DNA from: Planctomycetaceae bacterium
Lineage (GTDB): Bacteria; Planctomycetota; Planctomycetia; Planctomycetales; Planctomycetaceae
Assembly: GCA_019636285.1 (NCBI GenBank)
Contig: JAHBXV010000010.1
Location: 1-64,000, forward strand
Reading direction: 5' to 3'
DNA length: 64,000 bases
Made by a program: the position numbers and the translations under genes
Part shown: positions 45,689-53,896 of the stretch, piece after piece
Layout of the letters: each line of letters opens with the position of its first letter
How positions within the stretch are numbered: the stretch's first letter is position 1
Notes under the pieces: model-generated
What the model was told of the DNA's origin: nothing
The model's database searches: none
What the model saw: only the letters and a program-made list of their open reading frames with translations

Positions 45689-46144
45689 ATGTCACCATTT
45701 CCCCGCACGGGTGTGCTTCTGGGTCTCGACTTCGGCACGAAGCGATTGGGAATTGCCGTCAGCAACCCCGAGCAGACGATCGCGATGCCGCTGGAAACCG
45801 TTCAGCGCTCGATTCCGACAGCGGAACTTCGCCGCTGGCGACAACTGATCGAGGACTATCGCGTGGTGGGATTGGTCTGTGGTTTGCCGCTGCATGCGCA
45901 AAGCGGCGACGAAAGTCCCGCGTCGACCCAGGCCCGAGCCTACGGCGACTGGTTGGCCGCTGAGTTGAAGTTGCCGGTCGCGTACCAGGACGAGCGGCAC
46001 TCCTCGTCGGAAGCGGAGCTGCATTTCTGGGCGACGGGCCGTTCTCCGGACAAGAACCGCGCGCGGCTCGACCCCCTGGCGGCCGGTCTCATCTTGCAGG
46101 CGTTTCTGGATGGCCCGCGTACGGAAGATGAGGAATCTGGCTGA
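45689..46144 (+). CDS. ruvX: Putative Holliday junction resolvase, RuvX (YqgF) family
   Basis: This 151-residue RNase H-fold protein has GVLLGLDFGTKRLGIAVSN with the first Asp, VVGLVCGLPLHAQSG, YQDERHSSSEAE with the acidic pair, and LDPLAAGLILQAFLD with the last Asp. YqgF proteins mature 16S rRNA and may resolve Holliday junctions. The gene is alone; its usual partner alaS or mltG is not adjacent. It ends convergently with mgtE across a palindromic repeat. Confidence 0.93.
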   Translation: MSPFPRTGVLLGLDFGTKRLGIAVSNPEQTIAMPLETVQRSIPTAELRRWRQLIEDYRVVGLVCGLPLHAQSGDESPASTQARAYGDWLAAELKLPVAYQDERHSSSEAELHFWATGRSPDKNRARLDPLAAGLILQAFLDGPRTEDEESG

Positions 46145-46207
46145 TCGCGTGGGGACGCTCAACACCTGGATGGATGAGGGTCGCGGGAATAGCATCCGCA
46201 CGGAATC

Positions 46208-46268
46208 AGTAACCCGAAGCGTCAGCGAGGGCGAGAGTAAGACATCCCTCGCTGACGCTTCGGGTTAC
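46208..46268. repeat. AGTAACCCGAA palindromic repeat, near-perfect copy
   Basis: AGTAACCCGAAGCGTCAGCG with AGGG is mirrored by CCCTCGCTGACGCTTCGGGT with TAC around a short spacer, between the convergent ruvX and mgtE genes. It could terminate both transcripts. Confidence 0.88.
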
Positions 46269-46275
46269 AAGAGCG

Positions 46276-47628
46276 TCACAACCATTCGAGGACGAGAATG
46301 GCGACCGAGAAGTAGATGAAGGTTCCGATGATGTCGCTGAGCGAGGCGATCAGCGGATTGGACATGACGGCCGGGTCCATGCCCAGGCGATCGAATAAGA
46401 GCGGCAGCAGGGCGCCGATGACGGTTCCCATGGTGACGACCAGGATGACCGTTCCGGCGACGACCGATCCCTGGGCAATGGTCAGCCCAAACAAACCCCG
46501 GGCCGCGGCAAACGCGAACAGGGCCAGACCGGTTCCCAGGAGCAGGCCGGTCAGGAATTCGCGCCGCGCCATGCGCATCCGCTCGCGCCGGGCCGATCCG
46601 GAGAGCGCCATCGCGCGAATCACCAGCGTCGCCGACTGGGAACCCGTATTCCCGCCACTGGCGAGAACAAGGGGAAGAAACAGTACCAGGAAATCATGGC
46701 GTTTCGAGGCCCCGTCGAACGCCTTCAGGATGGTGGCGGTGACAACGGCGACCGCGGCGAGGACGAGAAGCCAGACCCCGCGCTTCCAGGCGATCGTGAG
46801 GAGCGGCGTTTCGAGGTAGTCGAACTCCAGGGGTTCCATGGCCGACTGGCGATAGGCGTCTTCCTCGGCTTCTTCGCGGACAACGTCGAGCACGTCGTCG
46901 TGCGTGATGATGCCGACGAGGCGGCTGTCTTCGTCGAGGACGGGAATCGCGAGCAAGTCGAACCGGGCGATTTCGTTCGCGGCCACTTCCTGGTCATCGG
47001 TCACGCGGACCGAGACGAAGTCGCGGCGCATGACGGTGGCGAGCAACTGGTGCGGTCGGGCGAGCACGAGTTCGCGGAGCGTGATGACGCCGTGCAGGTG
47101 GCGCGATTCATCGACCACGTACAGGTAGTAAATCGTTTCCCGCTCGGGGGCCTGCTGGCGGACCCGGTCGAGCGCTTCGCGAACCGTAATGTTTTCCGGG
47201 AGCGAAGCGTACTCGGTCGTCATGATCGAGCCGCAGGAATACTCTGGATAGGAGAGCATCTTGCGGATTTCGTCGCGTTCGGCCTGCGCGATGAGCGGCA
47301 GGAGCTGCTCGATCTGGTCTTCCTCGAGATGTTCGAGAAGGTCGATGCGATCGTCGGGAGACATCGCCTCGACAATTTTTGACAGATGGGAGCGGTCGAT
47401 ACTGGCGACCATCTCCATCTGGAGCCGCGGCGGGAAATGCTCGAAGATTTCGGCCTGGCGTTCGACGTCGCAGGATTTAAGAACCCGCCAAGCTTCGTCG
47501 GCCTCAAGTCCGTCGAGAACTTCGGCGATGACGACTTCGTTGAGGACCGAGCAGAACTCGCGGAGGGCGGTGTTATCCTCTTCGGACAACATCAGCTTCA
47601 GGTCGGGCAGCAGCAGTTCGCTGTACAT
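46276..47628 (-). CDS. mgtE: Magnesium transporter MgtE
   Basis: This 450-residue protein has the MgtE layout: an N-terminal helical domain (LEADEAWRVLKSCDVERQAEIFEHF), two CBS domains (SCGSIMTTEYASLPENITV and TVMRRDFVSVRVTDD), a long plug helix, and five transmembrane helices. The pore motifs are LASGGNTGSQSATLVIRA and VMSNPLIASLSDIIGT. It forms a dimer gated by cytosolic Mg. AAGGG precedes the ATG. I could not recognise an M-box riboswitch in the 189 bases between rpsI and mgtE. Confidence 0.95.
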   Translation of the reverse strand: MYSELLLPDLKLMLSEEDNTALREFCSVLNEVVIAEVLDGLEADEAWRVLKSCDVERQAEIFEHFPPRLQMEMVASIDRSHLSKIVEAMSPDDRIDLLEHLEEDQIEQLLPLIAQAERDEIRKMLSYPEYSCGSIMTTEYASLPENITVREALDRVRQQAPERETIYYLYVVDESRHLHGVITLRELVLARPHQLLATVMRRDFVSVRVTDDQEVAANEIARFDLLAIPVLDEDSRLVGIITHDDVLDVVREEAEEDAYRQSAMEPLEFDYLETPLLTIAWKRGVWLLVLAAVAVVTATILKAFDGASKRHDFLVLFLPLVLASGGNTGSQSATLVIRAMALSGSARRERMRMARREFLTGLLLGTGLALFAFAAARGLFGLTIAQGSVVAGTVILVVTMGTVIGALLPLLFDRLGMDPAVMSNPLIASLSDIIGTFIYFSVAILVLEWL

Positions 47629-47817
47629 GCCACCCTTCCCTCAAACGACGCCCCTGCTGTGATTCGCCCGACGTGCCGCGATTGCCGCACACTTTATATC
47701 GACAGGCCCGCCCCGCCTTGCCGGGCCGGCGCGTTCGCACACGCCGGTCCGTACGTCTGACAAGTTCGCGACGCATCGCGAACCGGATTGTCGGGCACTC
47801 TCCTGCGGACACCAAGA

Positions 47818-48378
47818 CTAACGCTTGGAGAACTGGAAGCTGCGGCGGGCTTTCTTGAAGCCGTACTTCTTACGTTCAACCATTCGGCTGTCGCGGGTGA
47901 GAAATCCGTGATCGCCCAACGCGGCGTGCAGCGACGGGTTGATGGTTTCGAGAGCACGGGCGATACCGAGGACAATCGCCCCGGCCTGACCCGTCGTTCC
48001 ACCGCCGGTCACACGAACCCAGACGTCGACCTTGCCGAGCTTTTCGGCCATTTCGAGCGGGGCACAGACCAGCTTGCGGTCGCGCTCGATGCAGAAGAAC
48101 TCTTCCATCGGCCGTTCGTTGACCGTGAACTTCCCGGAACCGCTCTGAATGCGGACGCGGGCCACGGCCGTCTTGCGGCGGCCAGTTCCCATCGCGACGC
48201 CAAAACGATCGAGGCGACCACGCGGGCGGAAGACCGCTTCCGGAGCGGCTTCGGCGGCGGGTTCACCCGGACCGGAGAAGACCAGATCGCTGGTCGCGGT
48301 CGCGAGGCCGCTGACCATGCCGGTCTGGGTGGGTTCGGTGGATTCCGGAGCGGAGTTCGTGTTGTTCTCTTCGGTCAT
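47818..48378 (-). CDS. rpsI: 30S ribosomal protein S9 with long N-terminal extension
   Basis: The S9 core begins at MGTGRRKTAVARVRI (about residue 63) and ends in the standard basic tail KKARRSFQFSKR, which reaches the decoding centre. The first 56 or so residues are an Ala/Glu/Pro/Thr-rich extension not found in E. coli S9, giving 186 residues. No internal start with a good ribosome-binding site is evident near residue 60, so the extension is probably translated. The gene is 94 bases after rplM, in the conserved rplM-rpsI order. Confidence 0.95.
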   Translation of the reverse strand: MTEENNTNSAPESTEPTQTGMVSGLATATSDLVFSGPGEPAAEAAPEAVFRPRGRLDRFGVAMGTGRRKTAVARVRIQSGSGKFTVNERPMEEFFCIERDRKLVCAPLEMAEKLGKVDVWVRVTGGGTTGQAGAIVLGIARALETINPSLHAALGDHGFLTRDSRMVERKKYGFKKARRSFQFSKR

Positions 48379-48472
48379 CTTGCCGATTCACGTCTTACGG
48401 GGCTGAGGAAGCTGACAACGGGGTTGAGGCCCCGGACCGATGTCTTTTCATTGGCGGGCAATTGACCCGACA

Positions 48473-48967
48473 TTAGTTGCTGGCGGGGACCAGATGTCCG
48501 GGCAATTCCTGAGGCTGCTGAGCCTGATGCGGATGAGAAGCACCGGCGTACATCTTCAACCGTTCCATCATCCGACGGTTCTGGGCACCCTTGGGGAGCA
48601 TCCGGCGGACAGCCAGACCGAGGATGGCCGTGGGATCTTTCTTCCACAAGTTGAGGGCGGAATGCTCTTTCAGGCCGCCGACCCAGCCGCTGTGGTGGAA
48701 GTACGACTTCTTCGCCATTTTCGTGGTGTAGTAGTCGTGGTCGGGATGCTGCATGTCGCTGCCGGAAAACCGCACCTTGTCGGCATTGACGACGACCACA
48801 TAGTCGCCGCTGACGACATGCGGGGTGTAATCGGGACGGTGCTTGCCCATGAGAACCTGCGAGATTTTCGAGGCCAAGCGGCCGACGACCATCCCTTCGG
48901 CGTCAATCACGTACCATTTCGGCGAGACCGACTCGGGCGTCAAAAATGTGGTGCGATCCGATTTCAC
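48473..48967 (-). CDS. rplM: 50S ribosomal protein L13
   Basis: The start is a GTG at 48967 with GAAGG about 8 bases upstream. The 164-residue product shows WYVIDAEGMVVGRLASKISQVLMGK, GDYVVVVNADKVRFSG and AVRRMLPKGAQNRRMMERLKMYAG, all diagnostic for L13. A short C-terminal tail (ASHPHQAQQPQELPGH) extends past the usual end. It is the first gene of the rplM-rpsI pair. Confidence 0.96.
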   Translation of the reverse strand: MKSDRTTFLTPESVSPKWYVIDAEGMVVGRLASKISQVLMGKHRPDYTPHVVSGDYVVVVNADKVRFSGSDMQHPDHDYYTTKMAKKSYFHHSGWVGGLKEHSALNLWKKDPTAILGLAVRRMLPKGAQNRRMMERLKMYAGASHPHQAQQPQELPGHLVPASN

Positions 48968-49318
48968 GATCCCAGACCTTCGCTACCGACCAGGCAATTT
49001 TTCGCAAACCATTTCAGGGGCACGACTTTCGAGCACATTCGCACATCGAAGGCGCACCATGACCGCCGCAACGGGGCGGGAGGAATCGCACATCTTATCG
49101 GTCGACTCCCGAAACGGCAACTCCAGCCAGCCCGGCAAAATTGCCGGGCGGCCAGCCATCAAACTTTCGCCCCCGGCCAGACAAGCTGGCCGGGGGCGGC
49201 GGCGGGTCGTGGTGCCGTTCTAGCTGTCAAACTTTCGTACCCACCGGACGAGCCGGTGGGGGACGTCGGAAAAGAAGAAGACTGCGTCGGTAAATCGACG
49301 ATCGAGATCGATGAGCCA
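48968..49318. other. Intergenic region upstream of rplM with hairpin array
   Basis: The part near rplM should hold the ribosomal promoter, which I cannot mark precisely. The distal part is filled by three consecutive GC-rich hairpins (49130-49260). No gene is visible. Confidence 0.6.
49130..49260. repeat. Array of three different hairpins linked by a TCAAACTTTCG motif
   Basis: Hairpin 1 is GCCCGGCAAAATTGCCGGGC (49130-49149). TCAAACTTTCG follows at 49159, then hairpin 2 (CCCCCGGCCAG with CTGGCCGGGGG, 49170-49196). TCAAACTTTCG returns at 49227, then hairpin 3 (CCCACCGG with CCGGTGGG, 49240-49260). Stem sequences differ while the linker is conserved. Confidence 0.75.
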
Positions 49319-50143
49319 TCAACCCAGCGACACGACGGCGGGCGGGGATTCGTGGCAGCAGGCGCCGGCCTGGGCGGGTTGCGTTTCGTATTCGTCGCGG
49401 CGGCGGATCCAGATGCTGGTGTCGTTGCGTCCCTTGGGGGCGCGGTCCAGCCATTGGTACATGCCCCAGAGGACATCGAGGCCGCGCGAGTAGGCGGAGT
49501 AGGTGTGATAGACGACGGCGCCCTCGAGGACGAACGCGCTCATCCCCGGGCGTTCGCGAATGTAGGCCGGAACGTCGACTCCGCAGCCCGAGGCAATCTG
49601 ATCGAGGGGGCCATGGCAGCCGTCCTGGGCGCTGGATTCGGGCATCGGAGGCTCGGGCTTGTAGTTGTATTCGAGCCCGGCTCGCTGATCTTCTTCGGTG
49701 TATGACGCGGAGAAGTCGTGATTGAAGGCACCATCGATCGAAGATGCCCAGGGGAACGACCAGCCCATTCGTCGTTTGTAGCCTTGCAGCTTTTCCAGCG
49801 GCGCGCGGGAAACGGCCATCAGCGTGACGTCGTGATTCGCCAGATGGACCGAGATGCGGTCGAATTCATCGGCCAAAGAGGAGCACGACGGGCAGCCAGC
49901 CGTGAACTCGGGGCCGAACATGAAGTGGTAGACAAGGAGCTGCGACCGGCCGTCGAAGAGATCCTTAAGAACTGCCGGTCCGCGATCCGTGTCAAAGCGG
50001 TAGTCCTTGTCGACACGGACCCAGGGCAATTCCTGCCGTCGCCGGGCGAGTTCATCGCTGCGGCGGGTCAGCTCTTTTTCTTCAGCAAGTAGCGCGAGGC
50101 GGGCTTTCAACCAGTCTTCACGGCTGGCAAGGGGATGGCTCAT
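49319..50143 (-). CDS. DUF899 thioredoxin-fold family protein
   Basis: The ATG at 50143 overlaps the stop of the preceding membrane protein gene (ATGA), giving 274 residues. The features MSHPLASREDWLKARLALLAEEKELTR, then LPWVRVDKDYRFDT and LLVYHFMFGPEFTAGCPSCSSLADEFD are those of DUF899 proteins, with a CPSC-type redox motif in a thioredoxin-like fold. The C-terminus DRAPKGRNDTSIWIRRRDEY is typical. It is the last gene of an arsR-AHSA1-membrane protein-DUF899 operon. The family may act on peroxides or small thiols; this is not established. Confidence 0.9.
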   Translation of the reverse strand: MSHPLASREDWLKARLALLAEEKELTRRSDELARRRQELPWVRVDKDYRFDTDRGPAVLKDLFDGRSQLLVYHFMFGPEFTAGCPSCSSLADEFDRISVHLANHDVTLMAVSRAPLEKLQGYKRRMGWSFPWASSIDGAFNHDFSASYTEEDQRAGLEYNYKPEPPMPESSAQDGCHGPLDQIASGCGVDVPAYIRERPGMSAFVLEGAVVYHTYSAYSRGLDVLWGMYQWLDRAPKGRNDTSIWIRRRDEYETQPAQAGACCHESPPAVVSLG

Positions 50144-50439
50144 GACTTTGACTCCGGTTTGCAGGGATTCGAGAAGGTTGAGAGGCGAAACAGACGCGAG
50201 GCCACGAAGCAGCCGAGCAAGGTGGCTCCTAGAACCAGCATTGCGACGCGGAGCGCGGCCGCCTGAGAGAGCGTGAGCCCGACGCCCACCCACAACACCG
50301 CATAAGCGGCGAAACAGGCGGGGCATTTCGGGACCAGAAGAAAAATCGTGCTTGAAACGACCAGGGCGAGCACTTCGCCGACTCGAGAGAGCCCTTGCGG
50401 GTTGGTGCGGCGGCTGGAGGAACGGCAGCATGTGCTCAT
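50140..50439 (-). CDS. Small membrane protein with CPAC motif (99 aa)
   Basis: The start ATG at 50439 overlaps the AHSA1 stop and its own stop overlaps the DUF899 start, so all three are translationally coupled. The protein has an N-terminal basic Ser/Arg stretch with CC, then a hydrophobic segment (VLALVVSSTIFLLV), the motif PKCPACFAAY, and two further hydrophobic stretches. The CPAC between membrane segments resembles MerC-like or thiol-relay membrane proteins. Together with the CPSC protein downstream it suggests a membrane redox or metal-related function, by inference. Confidence 0.78.
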   Translation of the reverse strand: MSTCCRSSSRRTNPQGLSRVGEVLALVVSSTIFLLVPKCPACFAAYAVLWVGVGLTLSQAAALRVAMLVLGATLLGCFVASRLFRLSTFSNPCKPESKS

Positions 50440-50894
50440 GACCGCTTGGCCTTTTCGAGTTTCTGACCCGCCAGCTCACCGATGCGGCTGACCCAGTAGT
50501 CCCAGCCTTGGGAGACGCCGTCGCGATGTTCGGGATCGATCAGGCCCATGGCGCGATGCAGGAGTGTCAGGCGAGTCGAGGTTCCTTCGGCTGTCAGGCG
50601 GTATTGCAGATGGTTCGTGGCGGGGTACGACATCATCAACGGGCCGCAGATCTCCAGAAGTGCCGGGGGTTTGATGACCTGGACGTGGCCCCAGAGGTGG
50701 CCGGCGTTGTTGCCGAGGTCGCGGAACCAGCGCCCGCCGGGCCAGGGCTCGATGACCATCGGAAACGGCTTGCCGCCGGGCATCTGGCACTCCGTCCCCA
50801 TTTCATCAAGGACGGATTCGAAGGTGATCTCGATGGGAGCCGCAATGACGGTTTCTTTGCGGATCTCGAACGTGTCGACGGTTTTGCCGGACAT
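50436..50894 (-). CDS. SRPBCC (AHSA1-like) domain protein
   Basis: This 152-residue protein starts MSGKTVDTFEIRKETVIAAPIEITFESVLDEMG, the classical beginning of an activator-of-Hsp90-ATPase-like helix-grip domain. It also shows MVIEPWPGGRWFRDLGNNAGHLWGHV and a C-terminal helix (GVSQGWDYWVSRIGELAG). Such proteins often follow an ArsR-type regulator and bind hydrophobic ligands. The gene lies 33 bases after arsR and overlaps the next gene by ATGA. Confidence 0.92.
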   Translation of the reverse strand: MSGKTVDTFEIRKETVIAAPIEITFESVLDEMGTECQMPGGKPFPMVIEPWPGGRWFRDLGNNAGHLWGHVQVIKPPALLEICGPLMMSYPATNHLQYRLTAEGTSTRLTLLHRAMGLIDPEHRDGVSQGWDYWVSRIGELAGQKLEKAKRS

Positions 50895-50927
50895 GGTTGC
50901 TCTCGAAATGAGGAACGAAGGAGGGAG

Positions 50928-51269
50928 CTATGCCTGTTCGCCGCGAGCCTTGCGTTCCGCTCGCAACTTGATGCGATCCAGGTGATGGCTCCAGAGCTGT
51001 TCGAAGTTTTTGACCCAGTCATGCACGACTTTGAGCCGATCTGCTTCCAGGGAATAGATGCGCTGCTTGCCGTCTTTGTGAACCGAGACGATGCCGACCT
51101 TTCGCAGCACGCCCAGGTGCTTGGAGACAACGGGCTGCGGCAGGTCCATCGACGCGACGAGCGCCCCGACAGCCAATGCTCCCCCCGCGGCGAGCAGTTC
51201 GATGAGCTGACGGCGACGCGGTTCGGCAATTGCGTTGAAAACGTCGGACGTGGTCGGCGATCGTGGCAT
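50928..51269 (-). CDS. ArsR-family transcriptional regulator
   Basis: This 113-residue winged-helix protein reads MPRSPTTSDVFNAIAEPRRRQLIELL, with the recognition helix in MDLPQPVVSKHLGVLRKVGIVSVHKDGKQRIYSLE. It lacks Cys metal-site pairs, so it is the non-metal SdpR-like type usually found before AHSA1 genes. No Shine-Dalgarno sequence precedes the ATG; a promoter lies so close that the transcript probably starts at the ATG itself. An inverted repeat between the promoter boxes is a likely binding site for this protein, implying autoregulation. Confidence 0.93.
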   Translation of the reverse strand: MPRSPTTSDVFNAIAEPRRRQLIELLAAGGALAVGALVASMDLPQPVVSKHLGVLRKVGIVSVHKDGKQRIYSLEADRLKVVHDWVKNFEQLWSHHLDRIKLRAERKARGEQA

Positions 51270-51275
51270 GGCTCA

Positions 51276-51303
51276 ATTGTATTCCCATACTGGAATATGT
51301 CAA
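51276..51303 (-). promoter_or_regulatory. arsR promoter with operator palindrome between -35 and -10
   Basis: On the minus strand TTGACA (51303-51298) and TACAAT (51281-51276) are 16 bases apart. TATTCC and GGAATA, separated by six bases (51280-51297), form an inverted repeat filling the spacer. The predicted start point falls about at the A of the arsR ATG at 51269. Confidence 0.75.
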
Positions 51304-51350
51304 CGAGAAAATTCCCGGCGTGTTGCTCCTGAAGAACGGCCCTGCCTCGG

Positions 51351-51923
51351 CTAGGCCACGCCAGAAGGCAAGGGATCCATCAGCAACACGGCGTCTCGCG
51401 CGAAGACGAGGACGTCGTCCGGGCTCCAGATGTGCGAGTCGGCACAACAGTAGCCGCGAAGCCAGAGGACGCCGTCCATCTTGCGGAGATAGAAGCCGCG
51501 CGGGGTCACTTCGTCGTGCGCGAGCGGTTCGGACGCGATGGTGATCGAACCGGGAGGGGCACAATGCTTCGTCGGGGGCGAGCCGATCAAACCTTCGGGC
51601 TGATCGCGGTACTGCAACCGTAACTGCGGCCCCAGATCGCGATGGCAGAGCGCATAACCCCGGCGAAAGGCCTCCTCAACAATCTGATCGTACGTGGCCC
51701 CGACAATCAGTCCCAGGCTGGCGACGGTGACTTCCTCGACTTCCACGCTGACGGGGATTTCGCTCACTGCAAAGCGGTCATCGTCGAACAAGGCGATCGC
51801 ATAGGGGTTGAACTGTACGCCAGCGCTCTGGAGCTTTGCCCGCAATTCGGCTTTTGTGATCCCGCCAAGTTCGACGGTGTGCCGGCGGGGGTGGTTGTCG
51901 GGCGCGGATGTGGTGGTGGGCAT
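51351..51923 (-). CDS. Hypothetical protein (190 aa) of a widespread uncharacterised family
   Basis: The protein begins MPTTTSAPDNHPRRHTVELGGITKAELRAKLQSAGVQFNPYA and has VASLGLIVGATYDQIVEEAFRRGYALCHRDLGPQLRLQYRDQPEG. I recognise this TKAEL-LQ-AGV-N and LC--ELGP-LRLQY-DQPEG pattern as a recurrent bacterial family of unknown function. The C-terminal half is beta-rich and has two Cys in RGYCCADSHIWSPDD. It has no signal peptide. It is on the same strand as, and upstream of, the arsR operon, but has its own context. Confidence 0.78.
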   Translation of the reverse strand: MPTTTSAPDNHPRRHTVELGGITKAELRAKLQSAGVQFNPYAIALFDDDRFAVSEIPVSVEVEEVTVASLGLIVGATYDQIVEEAFRRGYALCHRDLGPQLRLQYRDQPEGLIGSPPTKHCAPPGSITIASEPLAHDEVTPRGFYLRKMDGVLWLRGYCCADSHIWSPDDVLVFARDAVLLMDPLPSGVA

Positions 51924-51972
51924 GGCTGAGGGCTGGTGAGGGAATTGGACACAGCCATTCGTATCGTCGCGT

Positions 51973-52722
51973 TTACTTCACCGTTTCGATGACCGGTTGT
52001 CGATCCGCGAATCGTAGCGATTCCAGTTTTCCTTCGTGTAGAAGCAGCACTCTGACGTTCCCGCGCCGCTCAAAGCATGACGTGTGGTCTCCAGCCAACA
52101 AAACCGCGATCATGACATCCGCGAGTCGAGTCTTGGCGGGGGAAGCGATGCTTTCCCCCAATAAGAGCGTGGCCTTCTCCAGTTCTCCTTCAACTTTCAG
52201 ACCGGGCACTTCCGCCGCGTTTCCCCAGTCTTCGACAACCGCTTCGTAAGTTCGCACGAATGATGAGTAGCCGATCGAGCGGCGCAATTTCACCTGGACA
52301 GGATTCGTGCTGTGCCGCGGCCGCCACTCTTCGTTGTACTTCAGGCACAGGCGGTCTCGACGGAGGTCGAAATCCTTGTTGTAGACAAACACGCTCAGGG
52401 GCTTCGAGTTCGCACTGTCGCTCTCCAGCACCGACGCGAGTTTCGTCCTCGACAATGGCTCCGACACTTCGATGTCGAGATTACACAAGCCGAGAAACCC
52501 GCCGAAATTGGGAACTTCGTGAGATGGCGGAGCATAGACGAGCCGTACCGTCCCGGCCGAAGAGAACGATTCCACGATCTCGCGCGGCGCGAGTACCGCA
52601 TGAAAAAAGGCATCGCCGGGCACGAAGCTGACATTTGCGGCGTCGGACGATGAAATCGCGAACGATGCCATCAGCGAAGCGAACAACAGGGTCAGGCTTC
52701 GATGAGCCAGAATGTGCGCCAT
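51973..52722 (-). CDS. Exported hypothetical protein (249 aa)
   Basis: The start is the ATG at 52722 (MAHILAHRSLTLLFASLMASF), giving a signal peptide that ends near SSSDAA. The mature part has segments NVSFVPGDAFFHAVLAPREIVESF and VRLVYAPPSHEVPNFGGFLGLCNLDIE, followed by mixed alpha/beta sequence with two Cys. I know no characterised relative. Frame upstream of 52722 is not supported by a ribosome-binding site. The function is unknown. Confidence 0.65.
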   Translation of the reverse strand: MAHILAHRSLTLLFASLMASFAISSSDAANVSFVPGDAFFHAVLAPREIVESFSSAGTVRLVYAPPSHEVPNFGGFLGLCNLDIEVSEPLSRTKLASVLESDSANSKPLSVFVYNKDFDLRRDRLCLKYNEEWRPRHSTNPVQVKLRRSIGYSSFVRTYEAVVEDWGNAAEVPGLKVEGELEKATLLLGESIASPAKTRLADVMIAVLLAGDHTSCFERRGNVRVLLLHEGKLESLRFADRQPVIETVK

Positions 52723-52969
52723 GTCATTTCCGATTAGCGGTGATTCCGCGAAGTGGCTGCGGTTCGGCGGATTCATGGTATCACGTCGGTGCTCCACGAA
52801 CAGGTGACTTGGCATTGCGGTACGACCGCGATTCATACAGCCGCCTGCGCCTCTTTCGATGGGCATTTTGGACGAGAAGGTTTTCGAGTAGATATACCGA
52901 ATCACAATTGCCCAACCGCGGTTGGTCTATCGGTGATGTACCGGTTCGTTTGAAGTTGAGGCACACTTC

Positions 52970-53350
52970 ATGGGCGTCTATGTCAGCATCCGCGGATGGA
53001 TTGAAGCCAATGCTGAGCAGCTTCGATTGATCCGCGCCGTAATTGAGAATGACGAAGACGAAGTTGGGCACCTTGCGGACTCTTGGTACTTCCCCACTAT
53101 CGGGGGTGGCTATAGCCGCTTTGTCTTCTTTGGATGTACAGTGCGGGAGTCAGAAGTTCCCCGAATCCGCGCGCAGGTCCATCGAATCGCTGAAACAATT
53201 ACAACTCACGATGCCTGCGACACCGATTTTCCTCAAGGTGACTTCCTCGTCGAACATGAATTTCACGAAGCTCAACCAGATCGCTTCCCACTTACCCGAT
53301 GGCGGTTCAGTCGCGGAGTGTTTGCTGAAAGTTGCGAGAGTGATATCTGA
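52970..53350 (+). CDS. Hypothetical protein (126 aa), possibly immunity-like
   Basis: The ATG at 52970 follows GAGG at about 11 bases. The protein reads MGVYVSIRGWIEANAEQLRLIRAVIEND and continues with GGGYSRFVFFGCTVRESEVPRIRAQVHRIAE, an alternating beta/helix pattern. The size and MGVYVSIRGWIE start remind me of small orphan or immunity-type proteins in toxin loci, but there is no toxin nearby. It is soluble and not membrane-associated. Confidence 0.62.
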   Translation: MGVYVSIRGWIEANAEQLRLIRAVIENDEDEVGHLADSWYFPTIGGGYSRFVFFGCTVRESEVPRIRAQVHRIAETITTHDACDTDFPQGDFLVEHEFHEAQPDRFPLTRWRFSRGVFAESCESDI

Positions 53351-53476
53351 CTGTCGTATGCAAAAGCCTAGCGTTGCAAGGCACCGCGTTCAGATGTTTC
53401 CTGAATTCAACGTTGATTGACGACTGCCCGGTCCATGTGGTCGCTATTAATCGAAACCTCACGGCTTGGGACTGAC

Positions 53477-53896
53477 ATGAAGCTGTTCCGCTCTCTCTGG
53501 ACGAGCATGCCGGACGACGAGTACATCTTGAGACTTCGTCGAGATATCACCTTCGTAGATCGATATCGCTTCTGGCTGGTCGTGTTTCAGATCGCCCTGC
53601 TTGTGACCGTGATTTGGGTTTTCTCGGGAATTATCCCGGTGTTGCTTCGAATCGCGCAGCCCGCCAATGCGCCGGCTGTGTTCATGGGGTTTATCGCTGG
53701 AACAGCACTTGGTCTCGCATTTGGTGGCATGATCTATGGAATACTTCACGGCCTCAGTTCGGCGTTGGGCGGTCTCCGGGCGGAACGATTGCTGATCAAG
53801 CTTCTCGATACTCTGTCTGCCGACGAATTGGAAATTCAGGACGATGGCGATCAGGACTATGACGACATCAAGGAACCGCAAGATCAGACTTGGTAG
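53477..53896 (+). CDS. Small membrane protein (139 aa)
   Basis: From the ATG at 53477 the protein has a short charged N-terminus (MKLFRSLWTSMPDDEYILRLRRDI), two transmembrane helices (FWLVVFQIALLVTVIWVFSGII and VFMGFIAGTALGLAFGGMIYGIL), and an acidic C-terminal tail (DELEIQDDGDQDYDDIKEPQD). No family is recognised. The codons upstream of this ATG lack support. Confidence 0.65.
   Translation: MKLFRSLWTSMPDDEYILRLRRDITFVDRYRFWLVVFQIALLVTVIWVFSGIIPVLLRIAQPANAPAVFMGFIAGTALGLAFGGMIYGILHGLSSALGGLRAERLLIKLLDTLSADELEIQDDGDQDYDDIKEPQDQTW

Noticed and set aside
47629-47817. Possible M-box riboswitch before mgtE
   Set aside because: The spacer is short and lacks a recognisable multi-helix arrangement or terminator switch.
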